NCBI GenBank assembly: GCA_963662175.1
Contig: OY759218.1
Location: 15,590,480-15,654,479, forward strand
DNA from: Aradus depressus
Lineage: Eukaryota > Arthropoda > Insecta > Hemiptera > Aradidae
Length of the DNA: 64,000 nt
Reading direction: 5' to 3'
This document shows, piece by piece, positions 30,276-41,270 of this stretch; position 1 is the first letter of the stretch, and every line of letters begins with the position of its first letter. The translations under genes and the position numbers were made by a program. The notes below the pieces were generated by a model. The model did not search any database. It had not been told where the DNA came from and saw nothing but the letters and a program-made list of their open reading frames with translations.

Positions 30276-30525
30276 TCGAAATCGGCCGACGTGAATGGGT
30301 GATCTGCCTTCCGTGTTTTTGAACCAAAAACCTTAATTACTGCCGATGTACTGAATGTATTGACACATCATTTAGTGGAATGATTGAGAAGCCCTTTTCT
30401 AAGTCAACTATTGTCTTTTAATCCAAAGTTCTATTGATTTTGAAGACAGAGCGGAAACTTTAGTGATTAATTCGTACTGGGGAAGTACCTACATTGCCGG
30501 TGATTCACCGACGACCATTTTTTTT
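30276..30525 (-). repeat. Rep1, minus fragment with start module
   Basis: Continues the copy begun at 29215 and ends TGCCGGTGATTCACCGACGA. Confidence 0.7.
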
Positions 30526-30975
30526 TTTGTAAATCTCTTTTACAGTCCCTTTCTGTTCCAATTTTTTCCTGAAAAACCTAATTACTTGTTTTCTCATTCT
30601 ATTACAGTCATAACATTCACCGGAGCTTACAAGAATGTAACGCTCGCGAATGTTGAGGGATTAGTGTATTCTAGATCTGGGGTTTTATACTTTGGATGTG
30701 ATCAACTGGAGACAAGGGGACCTGAGGGATGGAATGATCTACCAAGGAATGGAATTAGGATACAAGGGACGGAATGAAGGTTCCACGGAATGAGGATTCC
30801 ACGGAATGAGGGTAGCTTTCCATCCCTTGGGAGAGATGAGCTGGTATTATCGTCTATTGGCCAGTCCGAACTAATTTCACCCCATCTCTCTCACTCCCTC
30901 ATTTTAATAATATCTTAATATTCTATTGTGGTCGAAAGATTAATGAAAAATATGCTATGCGGCTATAACAGCACT
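30526..30975. other. Unassigned, 104-codon open frame
   Basis: Plus frame 30463-30777 has no recognised family; its start is Rep1. ACGGAATGAGG-type words repeat at 30770-30812. Confidence 0.35.
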
Positions 30976-30977
30976 TT

Positions 30978-31110
30978 CTTATACCAAACACTTTTTTACG
31001 GATTACTCTCTTTTCCACTCTCCGCTTTCAAGTGGTAATGTGTTGGCATCAGTGGTTTTATTTGCTTCATTGAACAGCGTAATTCTGAGAGTGACTTTCT
31101 TACACCCAGA
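30978..31110. mobile_element. MITE-1 copy
   Basis: GCACTTTCTTATACCAAACAC at 30981-31001 and, inverted, GAGAGTGACTTTCTTACACCC at 31087-31107 match MITE-1 terminal words. Confidence 0.5.
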
Positions 31111-31785
31111 AACGCTAGTATGCAATGAACACATGTATTTTTATTTATTTCTATTCTTCTTAATAAAAAGCTTTTTTAAATTTAGTTTTTGGCGTTACAA
31201 TTTAAACATTACATTGAAATATTTCCTACTGGAATTTATTTTACAAATTTGGGGCCCTATAACTTTGTTCGTATTAGTCCTATCTCAAATCTCTGGGGAT
31301 ATTGTTAGTTGGAAATTTAATAAAGGACATTTTTGATAAGAATCAATTTTTCGATATGACTAACCGTTTTTGAGTAAATCATGCAAACGTTTAAAAACAA
31401 TGATTTCAAAACAATATTATAGGATTGTTTTCGAATGTATCTTGCAAAAAGGGCGACCTTCGAAGAAATATATTGTATGCAAAATGTGTCTTTTAATATT
31501 CTCTAAAACTTTTATTAGAAGAGAGTTTTGATTTGGCTATAAATTGAGGCGATGTATTGTAAAATGTACTTACGCCCCGACGTAAAGAGATCTCAATTTT
31601 CGTCTGATTTCTGGCAAAATCTAATCAGATGTAAGTTAGTATATATGACATCTCCATTCCAAGTTCCAAATGGTCAAAACGTATTGAGAGGACCTTGAAA
31701 CGTGAATTCTCAGGGTCTTCCACTGTACCACTTGGAACACTAAGTTCCATTGGTTCAGAAAAGTGTAAATTCTTGTGTGTTGTTT
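31111..31785. other. Unassigned, no gene seen
   Basis: A 98-codon plus frame (31040-31336) is hydrophobic and AT-driven. The stretch 31305-31410 resembles 18262-18345. No gene is supported. Confidence 0.4.
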
Positions 31786-31789
31786 GAGT

Positions 31790-31885
31790 CGAAGTATAGG
31801 AAAGTTATGTAATCGGTCAAACTTTCGATGTTGACTTTTCTCAGGAATTTTATGTTTTCCGATCCCCTGATTCCAAAAAATAAAA
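31790..31885 (-). repeat. Rep1 terminal arm only
   Basis: GTCGAAGTATAGGAAAGTTATG to TTTTATGTTTTCCGATCCCC. An isolated arm. Confidence 0.7.
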
Positions 31886-32358
31886 AACAATAGTGGATAC
31901 TATCAGACTCAAACACATACCATCTTCACGCCAAGTCATTATAAGGTCCTAAAGAAGGAAATCGTTGGCCAAATACTGAGTTTTTAATTTACATGACAGA
32001 ACCTCGACTTCCCTCAACCATAATCGAGTAACATTACTTGACAGGGTATATTGGATAGATAATAAATATCTGTGTAAAATTATCGATTCAGTAAATATAT
32101 ATTGATATATCGATACTCATCCCTACTACACTCTGAAAAATCTGAAAAACAAAAAAAACTCCTAGCGATAGAGAATCTCGCTAAAAAAAATAAATAAAGA
32201 AGAAGAATATGTGAAAGAGAGTGAGAGTGAGGAAGTTGGAAATTGAGTTTGGGAGTCGTATTGAGGAGGAAGGCAATCATTAAGTTGAAGTTGAAAGGAA
32301 GCCAGGAGAGGATTGGAATAGTAACGAGTTCTCAAAGAGTTCCTGCTCCTATTATGAA
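31886..32358. other. Unassigned, no gene seen
   Basis: Mixed AT-rich sequence that leads into the 220-bp array. No coding signal. Confidence 0.4.
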
Positions 32359-32360
32359 GG

Positions 32361-33040
32361 AGTTATGAAGAGGGAAGGACCGGAGTCTAAGCTGCAGATC
32401 AGAGGCAAGGAGCCATAGTTGGGCTTTCACACACTTCAGTAGGATTATTAAGACAGTGTATTATAATAATGGTTTCTATACATTCAGGCGTCTGTCTATA
32501 GTGTCTTATGTATTATGAACAATAACTTGTTATTATCGATTAAATCACTAGTTGTCGGAAGGATTATGACTTCAACCTTGAGTTATGAAGAGGGAAGGAC
32601 CTGAGTCTAAGCTGCAGATCAGAGGCAAGGAGCCATAGTTGGGCTTTCACACACTTCAGTAGGATTATTAAAACAGTGTATTATAATAATGGTTTCTATA
32701 CATTCAGGCGTCTATCTATAGTGTCTTATGTATTATGAACGATAACTGGTTATTATCGATTAAAGCACTAGTCGGAAGGATTATGACTTCAACCTTGAGT
32801 TATGAAGGGGGAAGGACCGGAGTCTAAGCTGCAGATCAGAGGCAAAGAGCCATAGTTGGGCTTTCACACACTTCAGTAGGATTATTAAAACAGTGTATTA
32901 TAATAATGGCTTCTATACATTCAGGCGTCTATCTATAGTGTCTTATGTATTATAAACAATAACTTGTTATTATCGATTGAAGCACTAATTGTCGGAAGGA
33001 TTATGACTTCAGTCTTGAGTTATGAAGAGGAAAGGACCTG
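32361..33040 (+). repeat. Tandem array, ~220-bp unit, three copies plus a stub
   Basis: AGTTATGAAGAGGGAAGGAC starts at 32361, 32581 and 32798 (as GAAGGGGGAAGG), and a stub starts at 33018. Periods are 220, 217 and 220. Units are more than 95% alike by eye. Confidence 0.92.
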
Positions 33041-33540
33041 AATCTTGAGTCTTTATGAATTGGACTATTTTGTATAATTGGTTATAAATGCATATATTTG
33101 CAAATTTTCATGTTCTGATTAAAAAATAAAATAAAAAAAAAAGTGTTAGAAATAAAAATATTAAAATACAACCTTGGAAATCAAATTCCAATTTACAGTC
33201 TTATGTTCATAAATATAATCATATTCGCCAAGAAAAAGAACGCTAGCCCTCAATAATTGACTTTTTCGATTAAGGAGTAATGTCATTTCTCGGCTTTCGA
33301 TCTCTCCTTTTTTTGCCGTTACAGACGACACTCAGTTTCAGTTACATAGTTACTTCTAGAACGAATGTTTGTTAAAAAAATGTTTTCTCTTAAAAACGTC
33401 GAAAGCTAGTTCACCGTTTCCCTATAAATCGAAACATTGGACCGAGGCATTCAATAGCAAAGATGTAACAGTGTTTAAGACTGATGGAAGGGGTATTTTT
33501 TGACTATTTAAGGTTTTAGTTATGTTTCTTTTTTCTTTCA
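33041..33540. other. Unassigned, no gene seen
   Basis: AT-rich flank of the piggyBac remnant. No recognised feature. Confidence 0.4.
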
Positions 33541-33714
33541 TTAACACCCTGACTGCGGCACATGCCCCCGGTGTACTGTAATGGTCTTTAACAGAATGCG
33601 GCCTAAAATTTTATAAAATCTCTTCAAAATGCGTAAGCTTTTTACCCTGCAGATTTCGTTAGTTTTCATAATCCTAAGTCGTGAATAAAATATATTTTTT
33701 TTTAGAACGCGGAA

Positions 33715-34695
33715 AAGCGGATTTTTCCGTACATGTCTCCGGAGATATGTTTCGCATACAGGTAACAAACTATTATCTGTGTGCGCAACATGCCTCTGGG
33801 GATCTGTAGAGTCAGGTTTGTTCATGTTTCTTACCTGTAAGGGCATGCTTCCTGCTTCCCTTTTCTTTCAGTATCATTTTATAAGTTGAAAAGGAGTGTC
33901 GTAACTATGTCGTCGGGAGTTAAAAAAATACTGGAGTTAGCTGCAGAAAGGCTGAAGGAGCAGAAAAGGCAGGAAGAGGAAGAAGAAACAAGACTGGCGG
34001 ATGGGCAGAGGCAAACGGTGAGTGTCCCGATAGAAGATGAATCTAGTGAGGAGGTTTGTGTTGGAGAATGGTAGTGAAGACTCGCTGGTGGATTTAGATT
34101 ACAGACCATCATCTACTGAAGAATCTGAGTCCGATGATGTTATTGGTTACTCACGTGAAGTGTCTGCACCGGAAAGCGATACAGTAACTCCAGGTAATGA
34201 TTCTATGTGGGCTGACATAAAATCTGCCTCAAACAGTTTCTAAATGTATACCGAAGCCTCCACACTCTGCCCTGATATTAATTCTACTAATTTTACAAGA
34301 CCTTGGTTTTTTAAAGTACCTATGTCAAATGACGATAATTTCTGGAGATTATTTAATTTTTTTAATGAAGAATATATCGTAATAAAGTGTAAAATTTCTA
34401 AAAAATGTTTGTAGTGTATTGTTTCTGCGATTATAATATGTTGTTGATTTTTATCACATTTGTGTCATTTGAGGAAAACCTCCATTTCATGCTAAACAGA
34501 TCGCCGGAGATATGTGCGACGGAAACAGGAGAACGATAAAAGCTCTATCTATCAGTAAATACTAGTGACAGTTCTTAGAAGTTAGTCAATTTCTCAAGAG
34601 ATAGAGCACCATTTGAAAAAAAAAGTACATATCCCCGGAGATATGTATCGCACACAAATTTAGTTCAGATACCGGATCTCGGGGATATGTAACGC
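33715..34695. promoter_or_regulatory. Repeated GGAGATATGT words, probable transposase-binding sites
   Basis: CTCCGGAGATATGTTTCGCA (about 33739), GCCGGAGATATGTGCGAC (34503), CCCGGAGATATGTATCGCA (34635) and TCGGGGATATGTAACGCA (34679), with a weaker CTGGGGATCTGTA near 33798. They cluster near the element ends, as subterminal transposase-binding repeats do in piggyBac. The function is inferred. Confidence 0.5.
33907..34243 (+). pseudogene. piggyBac transposase acidic N-terminus, frameshifted
   Basis: ATG at 33907 opens MSSGVKKILELAAERLKEQK, followed by a charged EEEEETRLADGQRQ stretch and DESSEEVC, then TAG at 34072. A second frame overlapping from about 34060 continues as EDSLVDLDYRPSSTEESESD and stops at 34243. 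The two frames together resemble the disordered acidic N-terminal region typical of piggyBac transposases. The DDD catalytic domain and C-terminal cysteine-rich domain are absent, so the product is non-functional for transposition. Confidence 0.65.
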
Positions 34696-34904
34696 AGTCA
34701 AAGACAAAGCACGTAATACACATGCCGCAGTCAACGTGTTAAACACGATTAGGTATTAACTGTTGTTTTTTCTCTTATTTTTTTTGTTTGTATTACATAT
34801 TTTGATTTTAAAAACAAGTGTTTTATAGATAATATATTATGTACGTTTATATTTTGCTGTTTTTTGGTCGTCCAATATTTGTATTATCATATTTTGGTGT
34901 AAAA

Positions 34905-35095
34905 AACTTTTCTATGTAGGAACGAGCTCTCTGGTAGTAGGCGGTATGACCTTGTAACTAAAGTCCGGTCCTGGGTACTCTTACTCTAGTAGGTACTCGT
35001 TTTCTATGTAGGAAAGAGCGCTCTGGTAGTAGGCGATATGTATGACCTTGTAGTTAAAGCCCGGGCATGAGTCATAATAACTAACTTAGAAGTTG
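34905..35095 (+). repeat. SINE-1, two 3' fragments in tandem
   Basis: TATGTAGGAACGAGCTCTCTGG to TCCTGGGTAC, then TCTATGTAGGAAAGAGCGCT to CATGAGTCATAATAACTAAC. Both are the last 80 bp or so of SINE-1, each preceded by TTCTATGTAGGAA, so this is a local duplication. Confidence 0.75.
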
Positions 35096-35099
35096 TAAT

Positions 35100-35780
35100 T
35101 AGTTTTTTTTTTTATCGTGATGGAGCAGACATGTGTAAATAGGATGAAAAAAAACTATTGTCATAGTTGACCTTGGGACCCTTCAATGTCTGATCTTATC
35201 CCTAATCTCGGCAATATTATATTTTCTCTTCACCTATTTATTGTTTTTTATTATAAGTTTATTTTTTTGGTACCTAACGCCCCCCTCTTAGCGGAATATT
35301 TATTATTTATGTCTGATATATATCCGGGACCTCTCATATATTTGCCTCGTTATCAGTTATATTTTTCCACATTCATCGTGTAGAGACTGTCTACAGGCCT
35401 GAGGCCCCAAGGGGGCGGTGCTATAAAGTAATCGGGAGCCTAAACCACCATTGTACATTCGTCGAGAGATAATCCATGTCGGTGTGGGAGGCAGGCATTG
35501 CGTATTCCGCGCTCATCCTCGGCTGATGTTAGTCTCGCCGGAATTCTATAAGACCTAGGTTTTACGATGGACATACAGGTCCAGTTCATACCTTGTCTAT
35601 ACATTTTTTAAGGAACCCGGACAGTATTTCGGACCAATACTTTACAGCTTATCTGCGGGTCACTGCTTTTATCAGATGAGCAACATGTCCTTCTCGTTAT
35701 TTGGAACAACAATGACTTATCCTTTTTCTGCCTATTAGCGGTTCGGGTGGATCCTTTCTCTATATAAAAACATGGATTTC
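35100..35780. other. Unassigned, no gene seen
   Basis: The stretch 35395-35580 is GC-richer than its surroundings (CCTGAGGCCCCAAGGGGGCG, with ATGTCGGTGTGGGAGGCAGG). No family is recognised on either strand. Confidence 0.4.
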
Positions 35781-35789
35781 TCCCTGCTT

Positions 35790-36560
35790 CCTCCTTTACA
35801 GCATTCTCGGGACACGCATTATTAGATCAGGGGATCAGAAAAGTCATTTCAACCGAGGATATTCCTTAAAGCTTCTGCTTATCCGTATCCTTCGTCTTAT
35901 TTCTTTTCATACTTTCCTTGAATCGCCTTTTTGTTAACCCTGAAGAAAAATTTGCAAACGTTATGAAATCAGGAGTCTGAACTGATCCATTGTCTAGAAG
36001 GTGAGGTGGAAGATGTGGCTGGTGTTACGAGAAGGATATCCCCAGAGTGGTGTCGTACAAAACGGATTCTCGGTCCTCTGCCGTCGTCCATTAGACCTTC
36101 CTGTATCCTTTCTTCTGTCTCATCCCTTTTTATTCATGTCTTTCCTGATAGTAGTCATTTTTACGCTTATCATATAGTATATTTGCAGGACAGTTCTTTT
36201 GATCAATATGCTGGAATGTCCATCTTCATTGCTCTCCAGCCTATCCTTCGTCTTCTTTTTCCAACGCTTCTTTCAAATATTCCAGCGTTTCAAGCAATAG
36301 CGTTCGAATATGTTGAGGATCCCAATAGAGTAAAACCAGGAGAGACTGACCCATTGTCTACTAGACATGGTGAGGTGTGCTTGGTGTTATGAGAAGGATG
36401 TCCCTTGAGTGGCGTCGTCCTACAAAAGATATCCTTCTCCCTCTACCCTCTTCCATTAGACCTTCCTGTATCCTTTCTTCAGTCTCATCCCTATTTATTT
36501 ATGTTCTTTCTGATGGGAGTCCCTCTCTGCTGTCCTTCTGAGGTTTCTTTTTTTTCTTCT
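35790..36560 (+). repeat. Diverged tandem duplication, ~350-365 bp
   Basis: CCTATCCTTCGTCTTC-like, CCATTGTCTA, GGTGAGGTG, GAGAAGGAT.TCCCC and CATTAGACCTTCCTGTATCC occur in the same order twice, about 350-365 bp apart (35890-36150 and 36235-36515). A 128-codon plus frame (36006-36392) spans the junction but has no recognised family. Confidence 0.7.
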
Positions 36561-36593
36561 TTTTATCGAGTTCCGCCCTCCGGGCTCTCCCCC

Positions 36594-36620
36594 CTCCCCC
36601 CCCCCCCCCCCCCCCCCCGA
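36594..36620. repeat. Long C homopolymer
   Basis: A run of about 24 C after CTCCCCCCTCC, not within a clear Rep1 copy. The counterpart run of about 23 G is at 37545-37567. Confidence 0.9.
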
Positions 36621-36877
36621 TTTCTTCTACCTTTTACCATTTTTTGACCAAGTCAACACTTACATATTGGTTCATATTTTCTTTTGTCTGATACTAGGTC
36701 GACCCAAATCACAACAGATAGAGAGTGGTATGGAGAACCACTTCCATGTTTCGAAATCAAAATTTCAGAGGACTTTGCCAGAAAGTCCTTATATGTATTG
36801 TTCTTAGAGATTCAAACGATGTATCGATATTTTTATGATAATAAAAAGCTATATTTATGTATATATATCCACAGCTA

Positions 36878-37215
36878 ATCGACCGTTTGGGCTAAAACTC
36901 AATCAATATTTGATTTACATAGTGGCTTCTGAATCCTCTCATTAAATGTTTTGTCGATATATTCATTACATAGGCAGGGCGTATTTTAGCAGAGCCCCTC
37001 TTTTCTGGTCCACTTCTCTTCGACCGATTTCGATGAAAAATAATAGGTGCCACTCTTATGAGGTTCTGAATTTAAATATAAAATTTCATGTCGATACATT
37101 CATGACATCGGCAGTTACGATTTATGAGTTGAGCCCCCATTCTGATTCCCCTTCCCTACGGCTGATTCCGCTGAAAATAATAGGTGTCCTTATAAGTCTT
37201 TGAATTTATATATGG
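36878..37215 (+). repeat. Rep1, plus copy ended by SINE-1
   Basis: ATCGACCGTTTGGGCTAAAA to ATAGGTGTCCTTATAAGTCT. Both terminal modules are missing. Confidence 0.75.
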
Positions 37216-37216
37216 A

Positions 37217-37405
37217 GGGCGCCGATAGCTCAGTGGTATGTGTGCTTGCTTACTGAGCTCAAGATCGTGAGTTCGAAACCCGGCCGAAGCCCTTAGTTTA
37301 TTTTATCTGGGAGGTAAAATAAACTGAAGCACGCCGTCCTTGGGTCGGAACGTTAAGCGATGGTCCCGAGCCTGTACGATGTCCGGTACTCGTTAAAGAC
37401 CCTAG
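37217..37405 (+). repeat. SINE-1, 3'-truncated
   Basis: AGGGCGCCGATAGCTCAGTG to GTACTCGTTAAAGACCCTAG. Boxes A and B are intact and the last 140 bp are missing. Confidence 0.85.
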
Positions 37406-38704
37406 GAGGTTTATAATGTCACAATTTCACCAAAACATTTTTTAACCATTTAAATAACAATTGATGTTGAGTAAATATGCAACGAGAAGGTGAGTTAAGG
37501 CCAATCTGTCTCATGAGAATAAATATTCTATTTTGTGGAGGGGGAGGGGGGGGGGGGGGGGGGGGGGAATTGATGGAAAGGGATGTTGAAAAATAGCTTT
37601 GAACAGGAGAGGTTAAGTCCGGAGGCAGGTCTCCTGGGAATGAACGGTAACAAACGACTACAGACTCGTAGTCCCGTTCCCTATTTTTTCCACAGTTCGG
37701 ATAATAAATAATAGAGAACTCCGGCGCCTCCCCTCCCAATAAAAACAGAGACAATGTTTTTTTTTTGTTTTTTTAAAAATGTTTTTCATTCCATTTTTTG
37801 TATTTTTATTTATTCCATTTCCCCGTTTGCCCATTCCTGCTAAACTGCCCACGTTAACTCACCCATTATATTTCTCGAGGTCCATTCCTCACCTGAATAA
37901 TACCGTCTCTATCCTCGAGGTCCATTCCTCACCTCAATAATACTCTCGCCTGGTTTTATCTTTGTCTTATTGTCTTTATTTTCCCAGCTATACACAAGTG
38001 TAGGGTAGGGTGTCCGCTAATTTTAGAAAGTTCGTTTTTTTTGAGGTCCCTGCTCAAAATCGTGTGTAGTTTAGGGGAAAAAAAATTGTGTGAATTTTTC
38101 AATTGAATTAAAAGGTTCCTGTAAGAGGTTAAAGTTTAACATGCGGTTTAAATGGGGATTTGGTTGTTTTAATATTTTCAGCGTAGTTCCCGGTATTTAA
38201 ATAGAAAAAATCTGAAAATACGTGCATTTGGGTTTCGAAGGTTGCTGATTTCGAATTTCATGTTTTCGATAAGAAAAAAACTTCCATTCTGAAAAATCCG
38301 AATTCTGATCTAATTTTTCTCATTAAAAATTGTATGCTGCACAATAGTTATTTTTTATTTATGAAAACAAACTTTCATAATGTAACCATATTGATATTAA
38401 ATTGGTCTTAAGCAACCACAAAAACTTAAAAATTGATATATTTGATCGATATTTATTAACATAATATTATAATGGAAATATAATATATAAAAAATAATTA
38501 TTAATGATAATTAGTTTTTTTTTTATATCTGTAATTTGGACAAATTCATAACAGTGTCACACAGCTGTAATTGTTAAATGTTGAATTTGACATAGAATTT
38601 GAGTTTAGAGACCTTAAAAACCTATAAATTGATATATTTGATTATTATTTCATAAAAGTGATAATTTACTTCTTTTTATATAGGTTTTTTGACAACTACC
38701 ACTT
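37406..38704. other. Unassigned, no gene seen
   Basis: Contains a G homopolymer at 37541-37567 and a direct repeat of about 33 bp at 37873 and 37913 (CTCGAGGTCCATTCCTCACCT, period 40). The stretch 37980-38704 is strongly AT-rich. No coding signal. Confidence 0.45.
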
Positions 38705-38810
38705 AATGAAGCCCCTATGTAAGTCAACTGTTCATTTTTAGCTCGAACGGGAGAGCGAAAACGTAATTGATTAATTCGTGCTGGGGAAGTACATAGCCAG
38801 TGATTTACAA
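38705..38810 (-). repeat. Rep1, minus fragment
   Basis: AAGCCCCTATGTAAGTCAAC to TTCGTGCTGGGGAAGTACAT. The following 38811-39050 is unassigned (74-codon minus frame, no family). Confidence 0.7.
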
Positions 38811-39180
38811 ATATTTTTATTCATTGATCTATGGAGGATAGGATTTTTGATTACTTTCATCTCCCTGTCTGACTTCTCGTCTGTTGCTATTTCCACCGCG
38901 TTTCCGTGGGGGGCCCCCACATAGCCTTCTTCATATTTGTATAGATGAAGAATTCCATTATTTTTCTTATCAGTATGTTTTCTAAGGGTTTCCAATCTTT
39001 TCTCGCCTTATATTGAGTTGAAAACATTTTCGATATGTATATACATAGAAAGGCGTCGGTGAATCATTGTCAATGTGCATCCCCATTACGAATTAATCAA
39101 CTACATTTTCGCTCTTCCCCTAAAACCAATTGACCTGGCTTAAAAGTTAATAGTTCTAGGCTACACACTTCTAAAGAGAT

Positions 39181-39812
39181 CAGGGGCGTAGCCAGGGGGG
39201 GGGGGGCACGTGCCCCCCCCCCTGGCCAAAGCAAAAAACCAAGATAAAAATTAAATAAACTAAAAAAATAGTTTTTATTGAAAATGGATTGCTTGCAAGT
39301 TACCAATAGGATCTTCAAATTTCCAGTGCGTCTGATTCCTAAATCGGCAATCAGCTGTTACATAAATGTACATATACAAAACAAGTCATATTACATTTTT
39401 TTAAATATACATGAATTCGATCATTTCATTTCCTCGCTCAAAATCGTAATTTATGTTATACTTTATACTCTTAAAGCTGATTTCACATGCGCAGTAAAAA
39501 TGCAAAGCACAGCAGCAGCAAATGCACGCTATTGGGTGTGAGTCATTTAATTCTAAAAGCACAGAAACCACAGCGTGCATTTGCTGTTGCTGCGCTTTGC
39601 ATTTTTGCTGCTCATGTGAAGTCAACTTAAGTATTAAAGTCAGTGGATACCTCAGGGGAGCTTCTAGAGGTCCGAGTCTCACAAATTAATAACAAAAAGT
39701 CTGCAATGCTAACCACGGAAATCGCGGGCTGTGCCCCCGGGAGTCTATACCCCCCACCCTCGTAGCCTAACTTTGCCCCCCCCCCCTGCTCAAAATCCTG
39801 GCTACGCCCCTG
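39181..39812. mobile_element. hAT-like MITE, 16-bp TIRs
   Basis: Termini CAGGGGCGTAGCCAGG and its exact inverse CCTGGCTACGCCCCTG, each followed inward by long G or C runs. The flanks AAAGAGAT and AAAGATGT may be a diverged 8-bp TSD, as expected for hAT. 632 bp, with no transposase. A second hairpin lies inside it. Confidence 0.8.
39470..39630. repeat. Inner hairpin element, ~60-bp arms
   Basis: CTTAAAGCTGATTTCACATG at 39470 to GCAAATGCACGCT pairs with AGCGTGCATTTGCTG to CATGTGAAGTCAACTTAAG ending at 39630. It is either a second MITE nested in the first or the core of the first. Confidence 0.65.
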
Positions 39813-40366
39813 AAAGATGTATTTGAATCCTCATTACTATTCACAATACATTATAACAGTCATTATCTCTCATACTCTCCTTCCCTTCGGCCGATTTCGC
39901 AGAAAATTAAATGGTGTCGTCCATACGATTTTTTGAATTTAAATATACAACTTTTCGTCGGTACATACATTACATAAGAGGGCGCGGGTAGCTCAATGGT
40001 ATGCTTGCTTGCCTTCTGAGCTCAAGTTTGTGGGTTCGAAACCCGACCGAGGGCCTTAGTTTATTTTATCTGGGAGGTAAAATAAACTTAAGCATGCCGT
40101 CCTTCGGATGGGACGTTAAGCGATGGTCCCGAGCCTGTACGATGTCAGTTAAAAACTCCTACCCTAGGTAAATAAAAATTTAGGGTTGGCAAAAGAGTCA
40201 TGTTCACCAGAGTGACGAAAGAGCGCTTTGGTAGTAGGCGATATGACCTCATAGTTATAACTTCTAAGTTGAGAAACGCGGACATATTGTGGAAACTTGT
40301 AATAAATAAATAAAACAAACTTATTTTTGAAATATTGTCTATTCCACTAAAGATATATATACATAT

Positions 40367-40412
40367 ATAACTACCGGTTTCGGCTTTATACCATCGTCAG
40401 GTCTAGTTATGA
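40367..40412 (-). ncRNA. Hammerhead-like motif, PLE-1, left arm
   Basis: Identical on the minus strand to 42393-42436. Confidence 0.6.
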
Positions 40413-40732
40413 ACTAAGTCAGTTTGCAGAGAGCGACCCTTCAAATACATCTCAGGTCAAAGGGGGCTATTAGAACTTGGGAGTCCCCCGGCTGTACCGT
40501 TAGCTAACTCATGAAATATTTCTTAACAAAACATAGTTCTAAATTTACATAAAACAATGTCACTAGACTAATACGGGAAAAATAACAAATAATTAAGTAC
40601 AAATACAAGTAAATAATAAAAAATAGAAATAAAATTAATAACAATGTTAAGATTTAGATAACTTGAAACATATATGTGGAACCAAATATTAATAACAGAT
40701 AATACAAACATATATGTGGAAACAGAACTGGT

Positions 40733-41185
40733 TTAGGGTGTTAACAAAGGGGAATAGTTGGAATAAATTTGGTCATTCATACAAATGTTCCTTTTGTTAG
40801 CCTTATTTATCTCTAATTGCTCCAAGCTATTAAGTAGCCTGCTTTTTGGGCAATAATGGAGATATTTGATGCCTGTAGATGGGTCGAAAGTGTGGCTATT
40901 GTCAATTATGTGGGTCGCGAATGTAGAACGGTTTCCTCGGTTCTTTATTTCGGCCGTGTGTTCTTTAATTCTTTCCTTAAAACGACGTCCTGTCTGTCCA
41001 ATGTATAATTGACTGCACGTCGCACACTCTAGACTATAAACACCGCTTTTATTTTCAATATCTGTTTTGTCCCTACCTCTCTCTAGGCACTGGCCTATGG
41101 GATTGATAGTTTTAAACCCGATATTGAAACCTTCTTTTTTCAACTCTTTACCTATTTTTTTCCGTGGTAAGTTAAGCTGACCCAT
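40733..41185 (-). pseudogene. PLE-1 endonuclease C-terminus, left copy
   Basis: 150 codons on the minus strand. From KKIGKELKKEGFNIGFKTIN to the end the protein is nearly identical to the right copy: GIY-YIG domain with GVYSLECATC and LYIGQTGRRFKERIKEH, then the same C-terminus. A 10-base deletion relative to the right copy, between GGAAAAA and AATAGG, shifts the frame upstream. The first dozen or so residues (MGQLNLPRK) are therefore out-of-frame sequence rather than a genuine N-terminus. One substitution (IGQ for ISQ) separates the shared parts. It is broken by frameshift and 5' truncation. Confidence 0.85.
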
Positions 41186-41270
41186 TTATTATAAACTTTA
41201 TTTTTTGTTTCTAATTTGGTCAGTTTGTTCCTAAAATTATGATTTTTGACCTTCTTTTCAATTTTATTTA

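Larger units (their letters stand above)
33545..34738 (+). mobile_element. piggyBac-like element, internally deleted, TTAA TSD
   Basis: It is flanked by TTAA at 33541-33544 and 34739-34742. The termini are CACCCTGACTGCGGCACATG on the left and, in inverse, CACGTTGACTGCGGCATGTG on the right. TTAA targets and this type of end are diagnostic of piggyBac-like elements. Subterminal copies of a GGAGATATGT word followed by CGCA lie near both ends. Length is 1194 bp against about 2.4 kb for autonomous relatives; the catalytic region is missing. Confidence 0.85.

Noticed and set aside
35941..35985. Another hammerhead motif (CCCTGAAGAAAAATTTGCAAACG)
   Set aside because: CTGAAGA is present, but there is no GAAA and no stem II; the resemblance is superficial.
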